NCBI GenBank assembly: GCA_030440445.1
Contig: CP098528.1
Location: 3,100,001-3,164,000 of the forward strand
Length of the DNA: 64,000 nt
Source: Halomonas sp. KG2
GTDB lineage: Bacteria > Pseudomonadota > Gammaproteobacteria > Pseudomonadales > Halomonadaceae
Direction: 5' to 3'
A program made the position numbers and the translations under genes. Shown here piece by piece: positions 31,614-40,669 of this stretch. Positions within the stretch are counted from its first letter, which is position 1. Each line of letters opens with the position of its first letter. The notes below the pieces were generated by a model. It saw only the letters and a program-made list of their open reading frames with translations. It searched no databases and had not been told where the DNA came from.

Positions 31614-34484
31614 ATGACCACACGTTCGTCCCCTAAAGCGCGTTACCGGCTTAGTTTGACTTGGCGTGTTATCGCGCTGAGCAGTCTATTACTGCTAGCG
31701 CTTGTGGCACTCTTTATATGGTTAGGCCAACACCAGCTCACTCAACAGTTAGAAAGTAGTCGGATGGAAAGCCATGAGCGGCAGCAGCGCGAGATAAGCT
31801 TAGCGATGCAACGCTCATCGGATAACTTACGCCAGTTAGCGGGCTTAACCGCTGCGGCGCCGGAGCTTGGAAGCGCGCTACAAGAGAATAACCAGGACGA
31901 GCTAGCTGATGTGCTCAGAGCACAGTGGCCTTCTCTGCAATTAGAAGCGGGGATTGATGAAATCTTTGTTTTTAATACCCAAGGAACAAGAGTTGGTTAC
32001 TCAGGCACCAACGACCCGCTGATTGATCTGCCCATTCAAGGCTGGATAAGTAGTGTACTAACCACAGAGTCACCCATTACCACACTACGCTGCGCCATGA
32101 CATGCCAGCAGTTTGCTGCGGTTCCTGTTCTTATGGAAGGCGCTAGCATCGGCATGGTAGTGCTATCGCGCTCACTTGCCGATGTTACGCGACAAGCGAA
32201 AGAAGTCTCCAATAGCGAAATAGCGCTGATGGTGACAGGGCGCATTACTGGCTCTCCTCCCGCCGAGGCGCTTCTACTGGAAGATTGGAACGGCCATATT
32301 CTAGCGCTTACAAACCGTGACCAGACGTTCTCTGTACTTCAACGAGCATCTCAAGACGTCTTTCTGAATCAATTGGTTCACATGCCTTTCAGCCTTGAAT
32401 ACATGAACCGATATTTTGAATTAAGTGCCGTGTATATGGAGGAAGACGCCGACTGGCGCAGCACTGGGTATTTCCTACTTATTTCAGATATCACTGCTCA
32501 GATCGCCGCTATTCGTACAGCAACGAAGACACTACTTGTGGTGGGCTTAGTTGGCTGGTTAGCTGCCGAGCTATTACTGTTGATTATCCTATTGGGTCCA
32601 ATGGATCGGCTACGGCGAGTCGCGGGCCTACTGCCTGCGCTGGCAAACGGTGAGTTTCGTCGAGTAAGAGATAAACTACCATTGCCTCGGCGGCATTTTT
32701 CTAATGAAATTGATAGGCTGGAAGATTCAACCCGTGAGCTTTCCCATCAGCTAGAAGCACTGGAACAGAGTGTCCAAGAACATAGCGGACAGCTAGCCGA
32801 ACGCGTTGATGAGCTAGCCAAAGAGCGTGATTTTGTTAATAGCCTACTCGACACTGCACAGGTCTTTATTGTTGTTCAAAATAGTGCAGGGCGTATCCAA
32901 CTGATTAATGGCTACACACTAGAAAGGTTAGGGCTAAAAGACGCCGATATCATTGGGCGCCATTTCTCTGACATCTTTGATAAAAATGCTCACTTGGCAT
33001 TGCCTAGCAACAATGTGGATGAAGCCGACAGCGAAAGTAATGCTAATGGCAGCACCGTGACTCACCTCAGTGCTTTCAACCAGGAAGAAAAGACATTTCA
33101 AACTCAGGATAGACGCTCTTTTACTGTCGTTTGGTACCACGCTTCTTTGGCCAACAGTAACAACCACGATGCCTCTAAGATATCCGTTGGGCTAGACATT
33201 ACCGAACGTAAAGCTGCTGAGGCACGTTTAACATGGCTGGCGGAACACGATCCATTAACGGAACTCTATAATCGTCGCTATTTCCAAGATGCCTTGCAGC
33301 GCACTATCGCTAATCAAGCCAAAGGCGCTGTTTTACTACTAGACTTAGACCAGTTTAAAGAGATCAATGAACTCAGTGGCCACCATGTAGGCGACCGTCT
33401 ATTACGCGAAGTTGCTGATACGCTTTTTTTAAATCTCAGTCAGCGAAGCATTATTGCCCGCCTCGGTGGTGATGAATTTGCCCTGCTGCTGGAAGATATT
33501 AGCAGTGAACAAGCAATTAACGTGGCTGAGTACATTGCTCAGCTGTTGGACGGCCTTAGCTTTTCAGCCATAGAAAGAAAGCATCATGTTTCCGCCAGCA
33601 TTGGGATCGCGCTGTTCCCCGTTAATGGGCAGACACCGGCTGACCTGTTAGCTAGCGCCGATATGGCCATGTATAAAGCAAAAGAGAGTGGCAATCAGCA
33701 TTGGTACCTTCTCAAGCAGGCGGAAAATGCTAAAGATGAGCTTCAAGAACGTGTCTATTGGGTAGAGCGGCTGCACAAGGCACTAGAAAACGACGAGTTT
33801 GAACTGTGGGCGCAGCCCATTGTGCGGCTGAAGGACCGCGATATTAAGCATTACGAAGTATTGCTACGTATGCGCAATGACGATGGTAGCTTGGTCTCTC
33901 CGGCACAGTTTATACCTGTTGCTGAACAAAGCGGTTTAATTGTTCAAGTTGACCGTTGGGTGCTGCGCCATAGCTTAGCAGCACTGGCAACGCTACAAAA
34001 AGAGGGCTTGTCGTTGGCTGTAAATTTATCAGGCCAGTCTTTACATGATTTAGGTTTAAAACAGTTTCTGGCAGATCAATTAAAAACCAGTGGCGCTGAT
34101 CCCCATCATCTCATTTTAGAAGTAACAGAGACCGCTGCTATCACAGACTTCTCAACAGCGCGCAACGTGCTGCAAACCGTAAGGGATTTAGGTTGCCGAA
34201 CAGCACTCGATGACTTTGGGATTGGATTTAGCAGCTTTCACTATCTTAGTCAGCTCCCTGTGGACTATATTAAAATCGATGGCTCTTTTATTCGCAGCTT
34301 ACTTATCGATACGGATAGCCACACGCTTGTCAAAGCGATTGCCGATATAGCAAGAGGCTTCGGTAAGCAGACTATTGCTGAATTTGTAGATCAAGAAGCA
34401 CTGATACCTGTTCTTCTTTCATATGGCATTCAGTATGGACAGGGCTATCATCTAGGGAAACCTGAAAAAATTCGACTTTGGTAA
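31614..34484 (+). CDS. membrane sensor GGDEF-EAL protein (c-di-GMP turnover)
   Basis: A 956-residue inner-membrane protein. Order: TM helix ~18-40, periplasmic sensor ~45-300 (with a cysteine pair TLRCAMTC and CACHE-like pattern), TM ~305-330, a linker coiled coil (~365-410), PAS-like domain (~415-530), GGDEF domain (~540-700) and EAL domain (~720-950). The GGDEF motif is intact (RLGGDEFALLLED), but the RxxD inhibitory site is absent (Ser-Ser at those positions). The EAL signature reads EVL, and the other phosphodiesterase residues are present: NLSGQSL, EVTET, DDFGIGFSS, KIDGSF and QGYHLGKP. It may be bifunctional or a phosphodiesterase with GTP-modulated GGDEF. The start at 31614 follows GCAGAG. 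Confidence 0.92.
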   Translation: MTTRSSPKARYRLSLTWRVIALSSLLLLALVALFIWLGQHQLTQQLESSRMESHERQQREISLAMQRSSDNLRQLAGLTAAAPELGSALQENNQDELADVLRAQWPSLQLEAGIDEIFVFNTQGTRVGYSGTNDPLIDLPIQGWISSVLTTESPITTLRCAMTCQQFAAVPVLMEGASIGMVVLSRSLADVTRQAKEVSNSEIALMVTGRITGSPPAEALLLEDWNGHILALTNRDQTFSVLQRASQDVFLNQLVHMPFSLEYMNRYFELSAVYMEEDADWRSTGYFLLISDITAQIAAIRTATKTLLVVGLVGWLAAELLLLIILLGPMDRLRRVAGLLPALANGEFRRVRDKLPLPRRHFSNEIDRLEDSTRELSHQLEALEQSVQEHSGQLAERVDELAKERDFVNSLLDTAQVFIVVQNSAGRIQLINGYTLERLGLKDADIIGRHFSDIFDKNAHLALPSNNVDEADSESNANGSTVTHLSAFNQEEKTFQTQDRRSFTVVWYHASLANSNNHDASKISVGLDITERKAAEARLTWLAEHDPLTELYNRRYFQDALQRTIANQAKGAVLLLDLDQFKEINELSGHHVGDRLLREVADTLFLNLSQRSIIARLGGDEFALLLEDISSEQAINVAEYIAQLLDGLSFSAIERKHHVSASIGIALFPVNGQTPADLLASADMAMYKAKESGNQHWYLLKQAENAKDELQERVYWVERLHKALENDEFELWAQPIVRLKDRDIKHYEVLLRMRNDDGSLVSPAQFIPVAEQSGLIVQVDRWVLRHSLAALATLQKEGLSLAVNLSGQSLHDLGLKQFLADQLKTSGADPHHLILEVTETAAITDFSTARNVLQTVRDLGCRTALDDFGIGFSSFHYLSQLPVDYIKIDGSFIRSLLIDTDSHTLVKAIADIARGFGKQTIAEFVDQEALIPVLLSYGIQYGQGYHLGKPEKIRLW

Positions 34485-34510
34485 GTGCCGCACTCAGAAG
34501 GAAGCAACAG

Positions 34511-35314
34511 ATGCTAGCAGGGAAAACCACCCAAGAGAGTGAGTTTGACGATAAAAGTAATCATAAGGGAATGATTGACAAATTTATCGACGAATATCAT
34601 TTTTTTATTGCTAACACCGACGACCAAAAACGGCGCGCCTTTCGGCTACGGCATGATGTTTTCTTAAAAGAGTTCAACTATGAGATGCATGAAGATGAGG
34701 CACGTTTGTATGAGTCCGATGAGTACGATAATTACTCGATTCATTGTCTTATAGAACACAAACGTAGTGGCATTCTTGCAGGGTGCGTACGATTAGTCAT
34801 GCCCTTTTCCAGTAACACTAATCCTCCTGATCATTTGCCTGTTCAAAACCAAGGGAAGCAGTTACTAAACCATCCTACATTAACGCCGTTTAAGCTACCG
34901 ACCCTTGAAACGTGTGAAGTATCACGGTTAGCCATTTCTAAAAATTTCAGAACGCGAAAATCCAGCACCCCAGAAGAAATAGCAGGTAAAGAAGTCGTTT
35001 TATTTTCACAAGATGAGGCAAAGACATTTTCACTCGTCGCCCTGGGCCTTTTTTTATGCACCTACTCTATCGTTGGTTTAACTAATCGCCGACATGTTTT
35101 TGCAATGATGGAACCTCGCCTTCCCCGTTTATTGGCGATATCAGGTTTTAAGTTTACCAAAGTGAGTGAGCCGATTGTGTATCACGGTACTCGCCATGCT
35201 TACTACATCGACTATCATGTGGCGAAACAAGAGATGAGCGAGCGACTGATCCCGTTATACGAATATATCGTAAAAACATTAAAGCCTCAGATCGCTCACA
35301 CATTTATCTCTTAA
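34511..35314 (+). CDS. PEP-CTERM/exosortase-system-associated acyltransferase
   Basis: A 267-residue protein of the GNAT-like family found beside exosortase loci and related to N-acyl amino acid/autoinducer synthases. Features: YHFFIANTDDQKRRAFRLRHDVFLKEFNYEM at the start (the diagnostic RAFRLRHDVF), a central LETCEVSRLAIS segment, and a late NRRHVFAMMEPRLPRLLAISGF segment. I start at the ATG at 34511 with AAGGAAG eight bases upstream; the longer frame to 34478 overlaps the previous gene. It lies 26 bases after the GGDEF-EAL gene, so is likely co-transcribed. No exosortase or PEP-CTERM protein is visible in the window, so its acyl substrate is unknown. Confidence 0.88.
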   Translation: MLAGKTTQESEFDDKSNHKGMIDKFIDEYHFFIANTDDQKRRAFRLRHDVFLKEFNYEMHEDEARLYESDEYDNYSIHCLIEHKRSGILAGCVRLVMPFSSNTNPPDHLPVQNQGKQLLNHPTLTPFKLPTLETCEVSRLAISKNFRTRKSSTPEEIAGKEVVLFSQDEAKTFSLVALGLFLCTYSIVGLTNRRHVFAMMEPRLPRLLAISGFKFTKVSEPIVYHGTRHAYYIDYHVAKQEMSERLIPLYEYIVKTLKPQIAHTFIS

Positions 35315-35345
35315 CGCATTTTTAAAATCCGGCTCGTTCAACGAT

Positions 35346-35975
35346 TTAAGAAAGCGCCGTTTGCCGAAAATCATGAACTGAAATGCTGGCGAATTTTTCT
35401 AGAAAAAACACCAGTGTTTCAGGATACTGAAAGTAGCGTTCAAATGTCTCTTGCCCGTTTTTGCCACGCCGCGTCACTTTGGCATGATATTGACTGCCTA
35501 TTTTAGTAACGTTAACGCTATTTTCTTGTTCACCTTCGTAATGAACAGCAGATAAAGGCGAAGCGCTATCAAGCATTTTTGCAAGCTGCTTTGCAGCATC
35601 TGCCTCTACAGGCGTTGCCCATAGTGGCTGATCACGTTTTCCATAGTGAAACAGCACTATGACCAGCATTACGGAGAAGATACTGCTTGTTAGCATCCAC
35701 GTAAGTGCAATGCTGGAAACGGGAAGGATGAAGATCACCAGCATCTGACCTACTGCCATGACTGCCAGCACCATGGCTAAGGGCCGCCACATACGGGGGT
35801 TCATAAACCCACGTTTGAGTACGTAGCCCCACAGCCCTATCACGGCGAGCACTCCCAACGCGAGGTGAGCCACAGCAAACGGTGTTCCCCCGCCTGAGAA
35901 AATGGCCATTAGCCCGATAAGTGGAAACAGGCTGTAAAAAGCTGCTAGCAGGTAATAAGCGCGCTGAAGATTCAT
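35346..35975 (-). CDS. four-helix membrane protein of unknown function
   Basis: A 209-residue protein. Four hydrophobic helices fill residues ~8-110, followed by a soluble tail of about 95 residues (VHYEGEQENSVNVTKIGSQYHAKVTRRG), rich in charged residues. I do not recognise the family. The start ATG at 35975 has AAGGAG six bases upstream; a TTG one codon earlier is possible. It converges with the acyltransferase gene, 31 bases apart, with no obvious terminator between. Confidence 0.65.
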   Translation of the reverse strand: MNLQRAYYLLAAFYSLFPLIGLMAIFSGGGTPFAVAHLALGVLAVIGLWGYVLKRGFMNPRMWRPLAMVLAVMAVGQMLVIFILPVSSIALTWMLTSSIFSVMLVIVLFHYGKRDQPLWATPVEADAAKQLAKMLDSASPLSAVHYEGEQENSVNVTKIGSQYHAKVTRRGKNGQETFERYFQYPETLVFFLEKFASISVHDFRQTALS

Positions 35976-36117
35976 CAATAGCTCCTTTTATTGTTATCGG
36001 CACTACTTTTGGCATGCAACCAGTATAGATGAACGCAATTATCGTGCAGCGCAAGAAACCTGCTCTTTTAAACGCCTTACCACACGGTGATGAGCTGCTT
36101 CACGCTCAGCTCGTTCG

Positions 36118-36849
36118 TTACTTCATTTCAAAACCACGCTTAACTAAAAAGTCACGCATGTGGGGACGCAGTTTTGAATCGAAGAGCGGCGTTAGATTAT
36201 GCGACCAGTCAGTCGTTTTGTTACCCGTGCTGCGTGTTTGGTAGTAAGCCTGCATAGTGCTGTCAAACGCTTCGACTTGCTCAGTATCTTCACGGTAAGT
36301 ATCTTCCTTGAGAATAGCCTCTACCGGTAGACGCGGCTTAACCTCAGGGTCATGGGCCGGATAGCCAAGGCACATACCAAACACCGGATAAACATGGTCA
36401 GGCAAATGCAAAAGTTCGCTGATCGCCTGAGGATTATTGCGTATACCACCGATATAACAAATTCCAAGCCCTTCAGACTCAGCGGCCACTGCAACGTTTT
36501 GTGCCACTAGAGCAGTATCAACGGTGGCGACCAATAGCTGTTCTGTCATACCTCGTTCAACGTTGGCACCTGTCCGTTCAGACGCCTCTGTCGGGCGCTT
36601 CATATCCGCACAAAACACTAAAAAAACCGCGCTACTTGCGACATAGCCTTGACCACCGGCGTATTCAGCGATTTTTTCGCGATTCGCTGAGTCTGTGACA
36701 TTAATAATGGTGTAGGCCTGCACATGGCTTGATGTGGCTGCGGCCTGGCCCGCTTTGATGAGCTCTAACAGCAGCCCACGCGAAATCTTCTGATCGGTAA
36801 ACTTGCGGATAGAGCGGTGGGATTGAAGCAGTTTGATAACATCATTCAT
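36118..36849 (-). CDS. NADPH-dependent nitroreductase (NfsA-like)
   Basis: A 243-residue flavoprotein of the oxygen-insensitive nitroreductase/FMN reductase family. HRSIRKFTDQKISRGLLLELIKAGQAAATSSHVQAYTIINV is the FMN-binding N-terminus; SEGLGICYIGGIRNNPQAISELLHLPDHVYPVFGMCLGYP is the characteristic central part shared with NfsA/FRP. It reduces nitro compounds, quinones or flavins with NAD(P)H in the cytosol. AGAGG precedes 36849. It is a single gene; a methyltransferase is divergent from it. Confidence 0.9.
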   Translation of the reverse strand: MNDVIKLLQSHRSIRKFTDQKISRGLLLELIKAGQAAATSSHVQAYTIINVTDSANREKIAEYAGGQGYVASSAVFLVFCADMKRPTEASERTGANVERGMTEQLLVATVDTALVAQNVAVAAESEGLGICYIGGIRNNPQAISELLHLPDHVYPVFGMCLGYPAHDPEVKPRLPVEAILKEDTYREDTEQVEAFDSTMQAYYQTRSTGNKTTDWSHNLTPLFDSKLRPHMRDFLVKRGFEMK

Positions 36850-37017
36850 TTCGTCTCGCCTCTTAATACTTGATATAACGGATATGACAACTAAAGTGCC
36901 CTGGTTCCATGCGTTTACTCCTGAATTCAGGCTTAACGCATGCTATTGATAGCAAGCTATACTAAATGAAGCCATTGGGTCCCCCCTAAGATAAATAACG
37001 CCGCTAGGAAGCCGATA

Positions 37018-37785
37018 ATGTCTAACACCCCTCTCACACCGCAAGGGCAGGAATGGAACGCCAGCCACTACGCGGAACACGCAAATTTTGTTCCCACGTT
37101 GGGAAGCGATGTAATGAAGCTTTTAGCGCCACAGCCCGGACAGCGCATCCTGGACCTTGGCTGTGGTGATGGCGCGCTCACCGAGCGTATTATGCAATTA
37201 GGTGCCGATGTGCTGGGTGTCGATGCCTCCGCAGAGATGGTCGCCGCCGCCCAACAGCGCGGAGTCACTGCTCGGGTTGTCGATGGGCACCAGTTACCCT
37301 TTGACCAAGAATTTGATGCGGTCTTCAGCAACGCGGCGTTGCACTGGATGCTGGACCCGCAAACGGTATTGGCCGGCGTAAAACGCGCACTAAAACCCGG
37401 CGGACGTTTTGTTGCAGAGTTTGGGGGGCATGGCAACGTGGCCGCTATTTGTACTGCGCTTATTGCCTCGCTGCAGTTTCGCGGTATTAGCTCACGTGGC
37501 CGTCATCCTTGGTACTTTCCCACCCCGGAAGAGTACACAAACCTACTTCAAACGACGGGTTTTCATGTCGATTCTATCGAGCTAATCCCTCGCCCCACAC
37601 CACTACCCACGGGTATTGCTGGCTGGCTCGAAACCTTTGCAAGCCCGTTTTTGCACGGATTAGATGAGGACCTGCAGGTAGCCATTATTGATAATACGAT
37701 TAACCTGCTCTCTCACAGTCTAAGTGATGGGCAAGGCAACTGGACCGCCGACTACGTCAGACTGCGGGTCTCTGCCCACGTGTGA
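37018..37785 (+). CDS. class I SAM-dependent methyltransferase
   Basis: A 255-residue methyltransferase with ILDLGCGDGALTERI (motif I) at residues ~43-57 and a VLGVDASAEMVAAAQQRG segment (motif II). The DAVFSNAALHWMLDP segment after it is typical of the trans-aconitate methyltransferase-like group. The methyl acceptor is not predictable. The ATG at 37018 follows AGGAAG. It is monocistronic; a perfect hairpin lies 30 bases downstream. Confidence 0.88.
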   Translation: MSNTPLTPQGQEWNASHYAEHANFVPTLGSDVMKLLAPQPGQRILDLGCGDGALTERIMQLGADVLGVDASAEMVAAAQQRGVTARVVDGHQLPFDQEFDAVFSNAALHWMLDPQTVLAGVKRALKPGGRFVAEFGGHGNVAAICTALIASLQFRGISSRGRHPWYFPTPEEYTNLLQTTGFHVDSIELIPRPTPLPTGIAGWLETFASPFLHGLDEDLQVAIIDNTINLLSHSLSDGQGNWTADYVRLRVSAHV

Positions 37786-37816
37786 TAGCCTCGACGCCCA
37801 GTGGTTCTCACGCGAA

Positions 37817-37844
37817 AACCCCACCGTTAGTCAACGGTGGGGTT
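37817..37844. terminator. bidirectional terminator
   Basis: A perfect 12-bp inverted repeat (AACCCCACCGTT at 37817-37828, complement at 37833-37844) with a 4-base loop lies between the convergent methyltransferase and alcohol dehydrogenase genes. On the minus strand a TTTT follows the stem, so it best terminates the dehydrogenase. Confidence 0.85.
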
Positions 37845-37859
37845 ATTGATAACAACTCG

Positions 37860-38921
37860 CTACGCAGCAGTATCTTTCAGCGTTGCCATATCAATCACAA
37901 AGCGATAGCGTACGTCACCTTTCTCCATACGCTCAAAGCCCTCATTGATGTTGTTAATATCCAGCATCTCAATATCGCAAGTGATGTTCTGCTCTGCACA
38001 AAGCTTGAGCAGCTCTTCCGTTTCAGCGATACCACCAATCAGCGAACCAGCTACCACGCGACGCTTAAACACCAAATTGAATGCTTCAATAGCAGGCTCA
38101 ATCGGTTCTAACAGGCCAACAATAATATGCGTACCGTTATATTTCAGAGAAGTAAGATAGGGGTTTAGGTCGTGCTGAACAGGAACGGTATCCAGCATGA
38201 AATCGAACGTTTCTGCGACAGCCTCCATTTGCGCTTGGTCACTGGATACCACTACGTGATCCGCACCATTGCGCTTTGCTTCTGCTACCTTGGCATCCGA
38301 GCGAGTAAAGACGGTGACTTCCGCACCCAGTGCTTTGGCCAATTTCACGCCCATATGACCGAGGCCGCCCATGCCTATCACGCCTACTTTGTGACCTTTA
38401 CCAACGCCATGATGTTTGAGCGGTGAATACGTCGTAATTCCCGCACAGAGAATAGGTGCCGCGGAGGCTAGATCAATGCCCTCTGGCATTTGCAGCACAA
38501 AATGCTCGCTCACCACGATGGCATCTGAATAGCCGCCTTGGGTTAGCGTGCCGTCTTGGCGGTCAGGGCCGCCGTAGGTCATCGTAAACCCTTCCAGGCA
38601 GTATTGTTCCACGCCATCTTTACAAGCAGAACATGTGCGGCAAGAGTCGACCATGCAACCTACGCCGACTAAATCACCCGCCTTAAAACGTGTCACGTCA
38701 TCACCAACAGCGGTTACACGGCCGACAATCTCATGGCCAGGTACCACAGGGTATTGACTCATGCCCCAGTCATCTCGGGCAAAGTGTAGGTCACTGTGAC
38801 AAACACCACAGTAAAGGATTTCAATGGCAACATCATCTGGACGGGGCTCACGTCGATCAAAGGTGAATGGCGCGAGTGGTTTATCAGCAGAAAAGGCAGC
38901 ATAAGATTTTGCTTGGCTCAT
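37860..38921 (-). CDS. zinc-dependent NAD(P)H alcohol dehydrogenase (YahK/cinnamyl-type)
   Basis: A 353-residue medium-chain dehydrogenase. Catalytic zinc ligands: Cys in CGVCHSDLHF and the histidine-glutamate of PGHEIVG. The four-cysteine structural zinc loop is complete (CMVDSCRTCSACKDGVEQYC). The cofactor motif is GMGGLGHMGVKLAKALG, and the next segment TVFTRSDAK suggests NADP. Members reduce aldehydes to alcohols in the cytoplasm. AAGGAG precedes the ATG at 38921. It is divergent from an AraC-type regulator, which likely controls it in response to aldehydes. Confidence 0.94.
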   Translation of the reverse strand: MSQAKSYAAFSADKPLAPFTFDRREPRPDDVAIEILYCGVCHSDLHFARDDWGMSQYPVVPGHEIVGRVTAVGDDVTRFKAGDLVGVGCMVDSCRTCSACKDGVEQYCLEGFTMTYGGPDRQDGTLTQGGYSDAIVVSEHFVLQMPEGIDLASAAPILCAGITTYSPLKHHGVGKGHKVGVIGMGGLGHMGVKLAKALGAEVTVFTRSDAKVAEAKRNGADHVVVSSDQAQMEAVAETFDFMLDTVPVQHDLNPYLTSLKYNGTHIIVGLLEPIEPAIEAFNLVFKRRVVAGSLIGGIAETEELLKLCAEQNITCDIEMLDINNINEGFERMEKGDVRYRFVIDMATLKDTAA

Positions 38922-39115
38922 GGAAACTCCTTAACAAGTATTCTGCAAAACGAGAAAGTGTTTCCATTATTCGCTGCTAAGCACCAGATAGCGATGAACG
39001 AAGCTACGTATTTTTTGCTCATTTCTCCATCAGAACGCAACAAAATAACAAAAAACCTCAAAAAAACATCATAATTGTCGTTTAGCTCTAATATGCACTC
39101 AGATTAGGAGTTTCT

Positions 39116-40012
39116 ATGGTGGCCAACACCGAACTCGTCGGCAACGCACTCGCTGATTTGATCTCACCGCTAGTAACGGGGGATGGGCTAAGCGTGTCTC
39201 GGTTGCCCAGAGTGGGGCTACTTTGCCTTGGGCGGCGTCAAGAACGAACCCCGTTGATGTACGAACCTAGTCTTATCATCATCGCCCAAGGCCGCAAAAT
39301 AGGCTATTTAGGCGATCGTGAGATTCATTACAATCCTGGCCACTATCTTGTACAAACCCTGCCGCTACCCTTTGAGTGTGAAACTCACGGCTCGCCGGAA
39401 GCACCTTTGCTAGGTATATCGGTGAAGCTAGACCCAGCGTTACTGAGTGAGATGGTCACCGCTATGGGCGATATGAGCCATTCACACCTGGCTCCTAAGC
39501 CGATGGCGTCAGTGGCGATGAATGACGGCATGCAAGCCGCGGTGTTGCGCTTGGCAAATGCATTACACGACGAAGTCGAGTGCATTGCCATGGGCGAAGC
39601 TAGGATACGAGAGGTGGTGTTTGAAGCGTTAAAAGGCGAGCAAGGCCGCGCCTTACGCGCACTGGTTAAAGGTCACGGTCACTATTCACGTATTGTGCAG
39701 GTACTATCGCAGTTGCATGCCCATTTTGCTGAGGACTTTACCGTCGACCAGTTAGCCCAGCAGGCCAATATGAGCATATCGACGTTTCACCAGCACTTTA
39801 AGCAGATTACACGTTCGTCACCCGCACAGTATTTAAAAAGACTGCGCCTACTTAAGGCGCAGCAACTGTTGTTGCAAGATAGCCACAATGTGAACCAAGC
39901 GGCACAAGCGGTCGGTTATCGCAGCGTGCCTCAATTTAGCAGAGACTATAAGCGCTACTTTGGCGCATCACCGCTGCAGCATAGGCGCCAGGAACAGGCC
40001 CTACGTGCTTAA
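39116..40012 (+). CDS. AraC-family transcriptional regulator (AraC_N type)
   Basis: A 298-residue regulator. Residues ~10-150 match the AraC_N ligand domain (VSRLPRVGLLCLGRRQERTPLMYEPSLIIIAQGRK), and residues ~190-295 are the two helix-turn-helix units with QQANMSISTFHQHFKQITRSSPAQYL and the closing AQAVGYRSVPQFSRDYKRYFGASP. Relatives such as YqhC respond to aldehydes and control an alcohol dehydrogenase, which matches the divergent dehydrogenase here. AGGAG precedes the ATG by six bases. It converges with a VOC gene. Confidence 0.92.
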   Translation: MVANTELVGNALADLISPLVTGDGLSVSRLPRVGLLCLGRRQERTPLMYEPSLIIIAQGRKIGYLGDREIHYNPGHYLVQTLPLPFECETHGSPEAPLLGISVKLDPALLSEMVTAMGDMSHSHLAPKPMASVAMNDGMQAAVLRLANALHDEVECIAMGEARIREVVFEALKGEQGRALRALVKGHGHYSRIVQVLSQLHAHFAEDFTVDQLAQQANMSISTFHQHFKQITRSSPAQYLKRLRLLKAQQLLLQDSHNVNQAAQAVGYRSVPQFSRDYKRYFGASPLQHRRQEQALRA

Positions 40013-40061
40013 CCATACCCACGACCTCCCCCACCTCGCTTGGATATTTTTCAGGACAGGT

Positions 40062-40487
40062 TTACTTGGCAAAAATCTGACCCTGATCTTTAAACGCTTT
40101 AAACTCCAAGGCATTACCACAGGGATCGAGTAAGAACATAGTGGCTTGCTCCCCTACTTCGCCTTTAAAGCGAACGTATGGCGCAATCACGAAATCGGTA
40201 TGCCGCGCTTTCAAGCGCTCGGCTAAGGCTTCCCACTCATCCCATTCCAAAATCACGCCAAAGTGCGGCACCGGTACATTATGGCCATCGACCGGGTTAG
40301 TGTGAGCACTCTGCTGGCCGGGTGTTTTCGGATGTTCGTGAATCACCAACTGATGGCCGAAGAAATTAAAGTCGACCCAGTGATCGCTAGAGCGCCCTTC
40401 TTCCAGGCCAAATACGTCGTTATAGAATGCTCTGGCTAGGGCGACATCGTAAACAGGGATGGCGAGATGGAAAGGGGAAAGACTCAT
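40062..40487 (-). CDS. VOC-family protein
   Basis: A 141-residue VOC protein. FHLAIPVYDVALARAFYNDVFGLEEG is the start of the first module, with histidine at the first metal-ligand position, and FLLDPCGNALEFKAFKDQG closes the second with the glutamate ligand. HQLVIHEHPKT and VPHFGVILEWDEW add further histidine positions, so a metal-dependent enzyme is likely; the substrate is unknown. I start at 40487 with AGGAGATAACC before the ATG. The longer frame to 40532 contains this site. It is divergent from a LysR regulator and is its probable target. Confidence 0.86.
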   Translation of the reverse strand: MSLSPFHLAIPVYDVALARAFYNDVFGLEEGRSSDHWVDFNFFGHQLVIHEHPKTPGQQSAHTNPVDGHNVPVPHFGVILEWDEWEALAERLKARHTDFVIAPYVRFKGEVGEQATMFLLDPCGNALEFKAFKDQGQIFAK

Positions 40488-40636
40488 GGTTATCTCCTGT
40501 TGCAGCGCATTTATTCGTTGCGTTATTTGCAATGGTCAGCCGCATTACACGGCCACTGTGTAGCCATCCTAGATCGCGCTATGCAAAAATAAAATCAATT
40601 GTTTTTTGACCCATTCACAAATATTTTTTATGAATT

Positions 40637-40660
40637 TTCTTATGACAGTTCTTATGACAG
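40637..40660. repeat. two tandem 12-bp units just before a LysR start
   Basis: TTCTTATGACAG occurs twice in a row (40637-40648, 40649-40660), ending nine bases before the LysR ATG at 40670. No ribosome site is otherwise seen, so the second unit's GACAG may serve as a poor one. Confidence 0.7.
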
Positions 40661-40669
40661 AAACAACGA

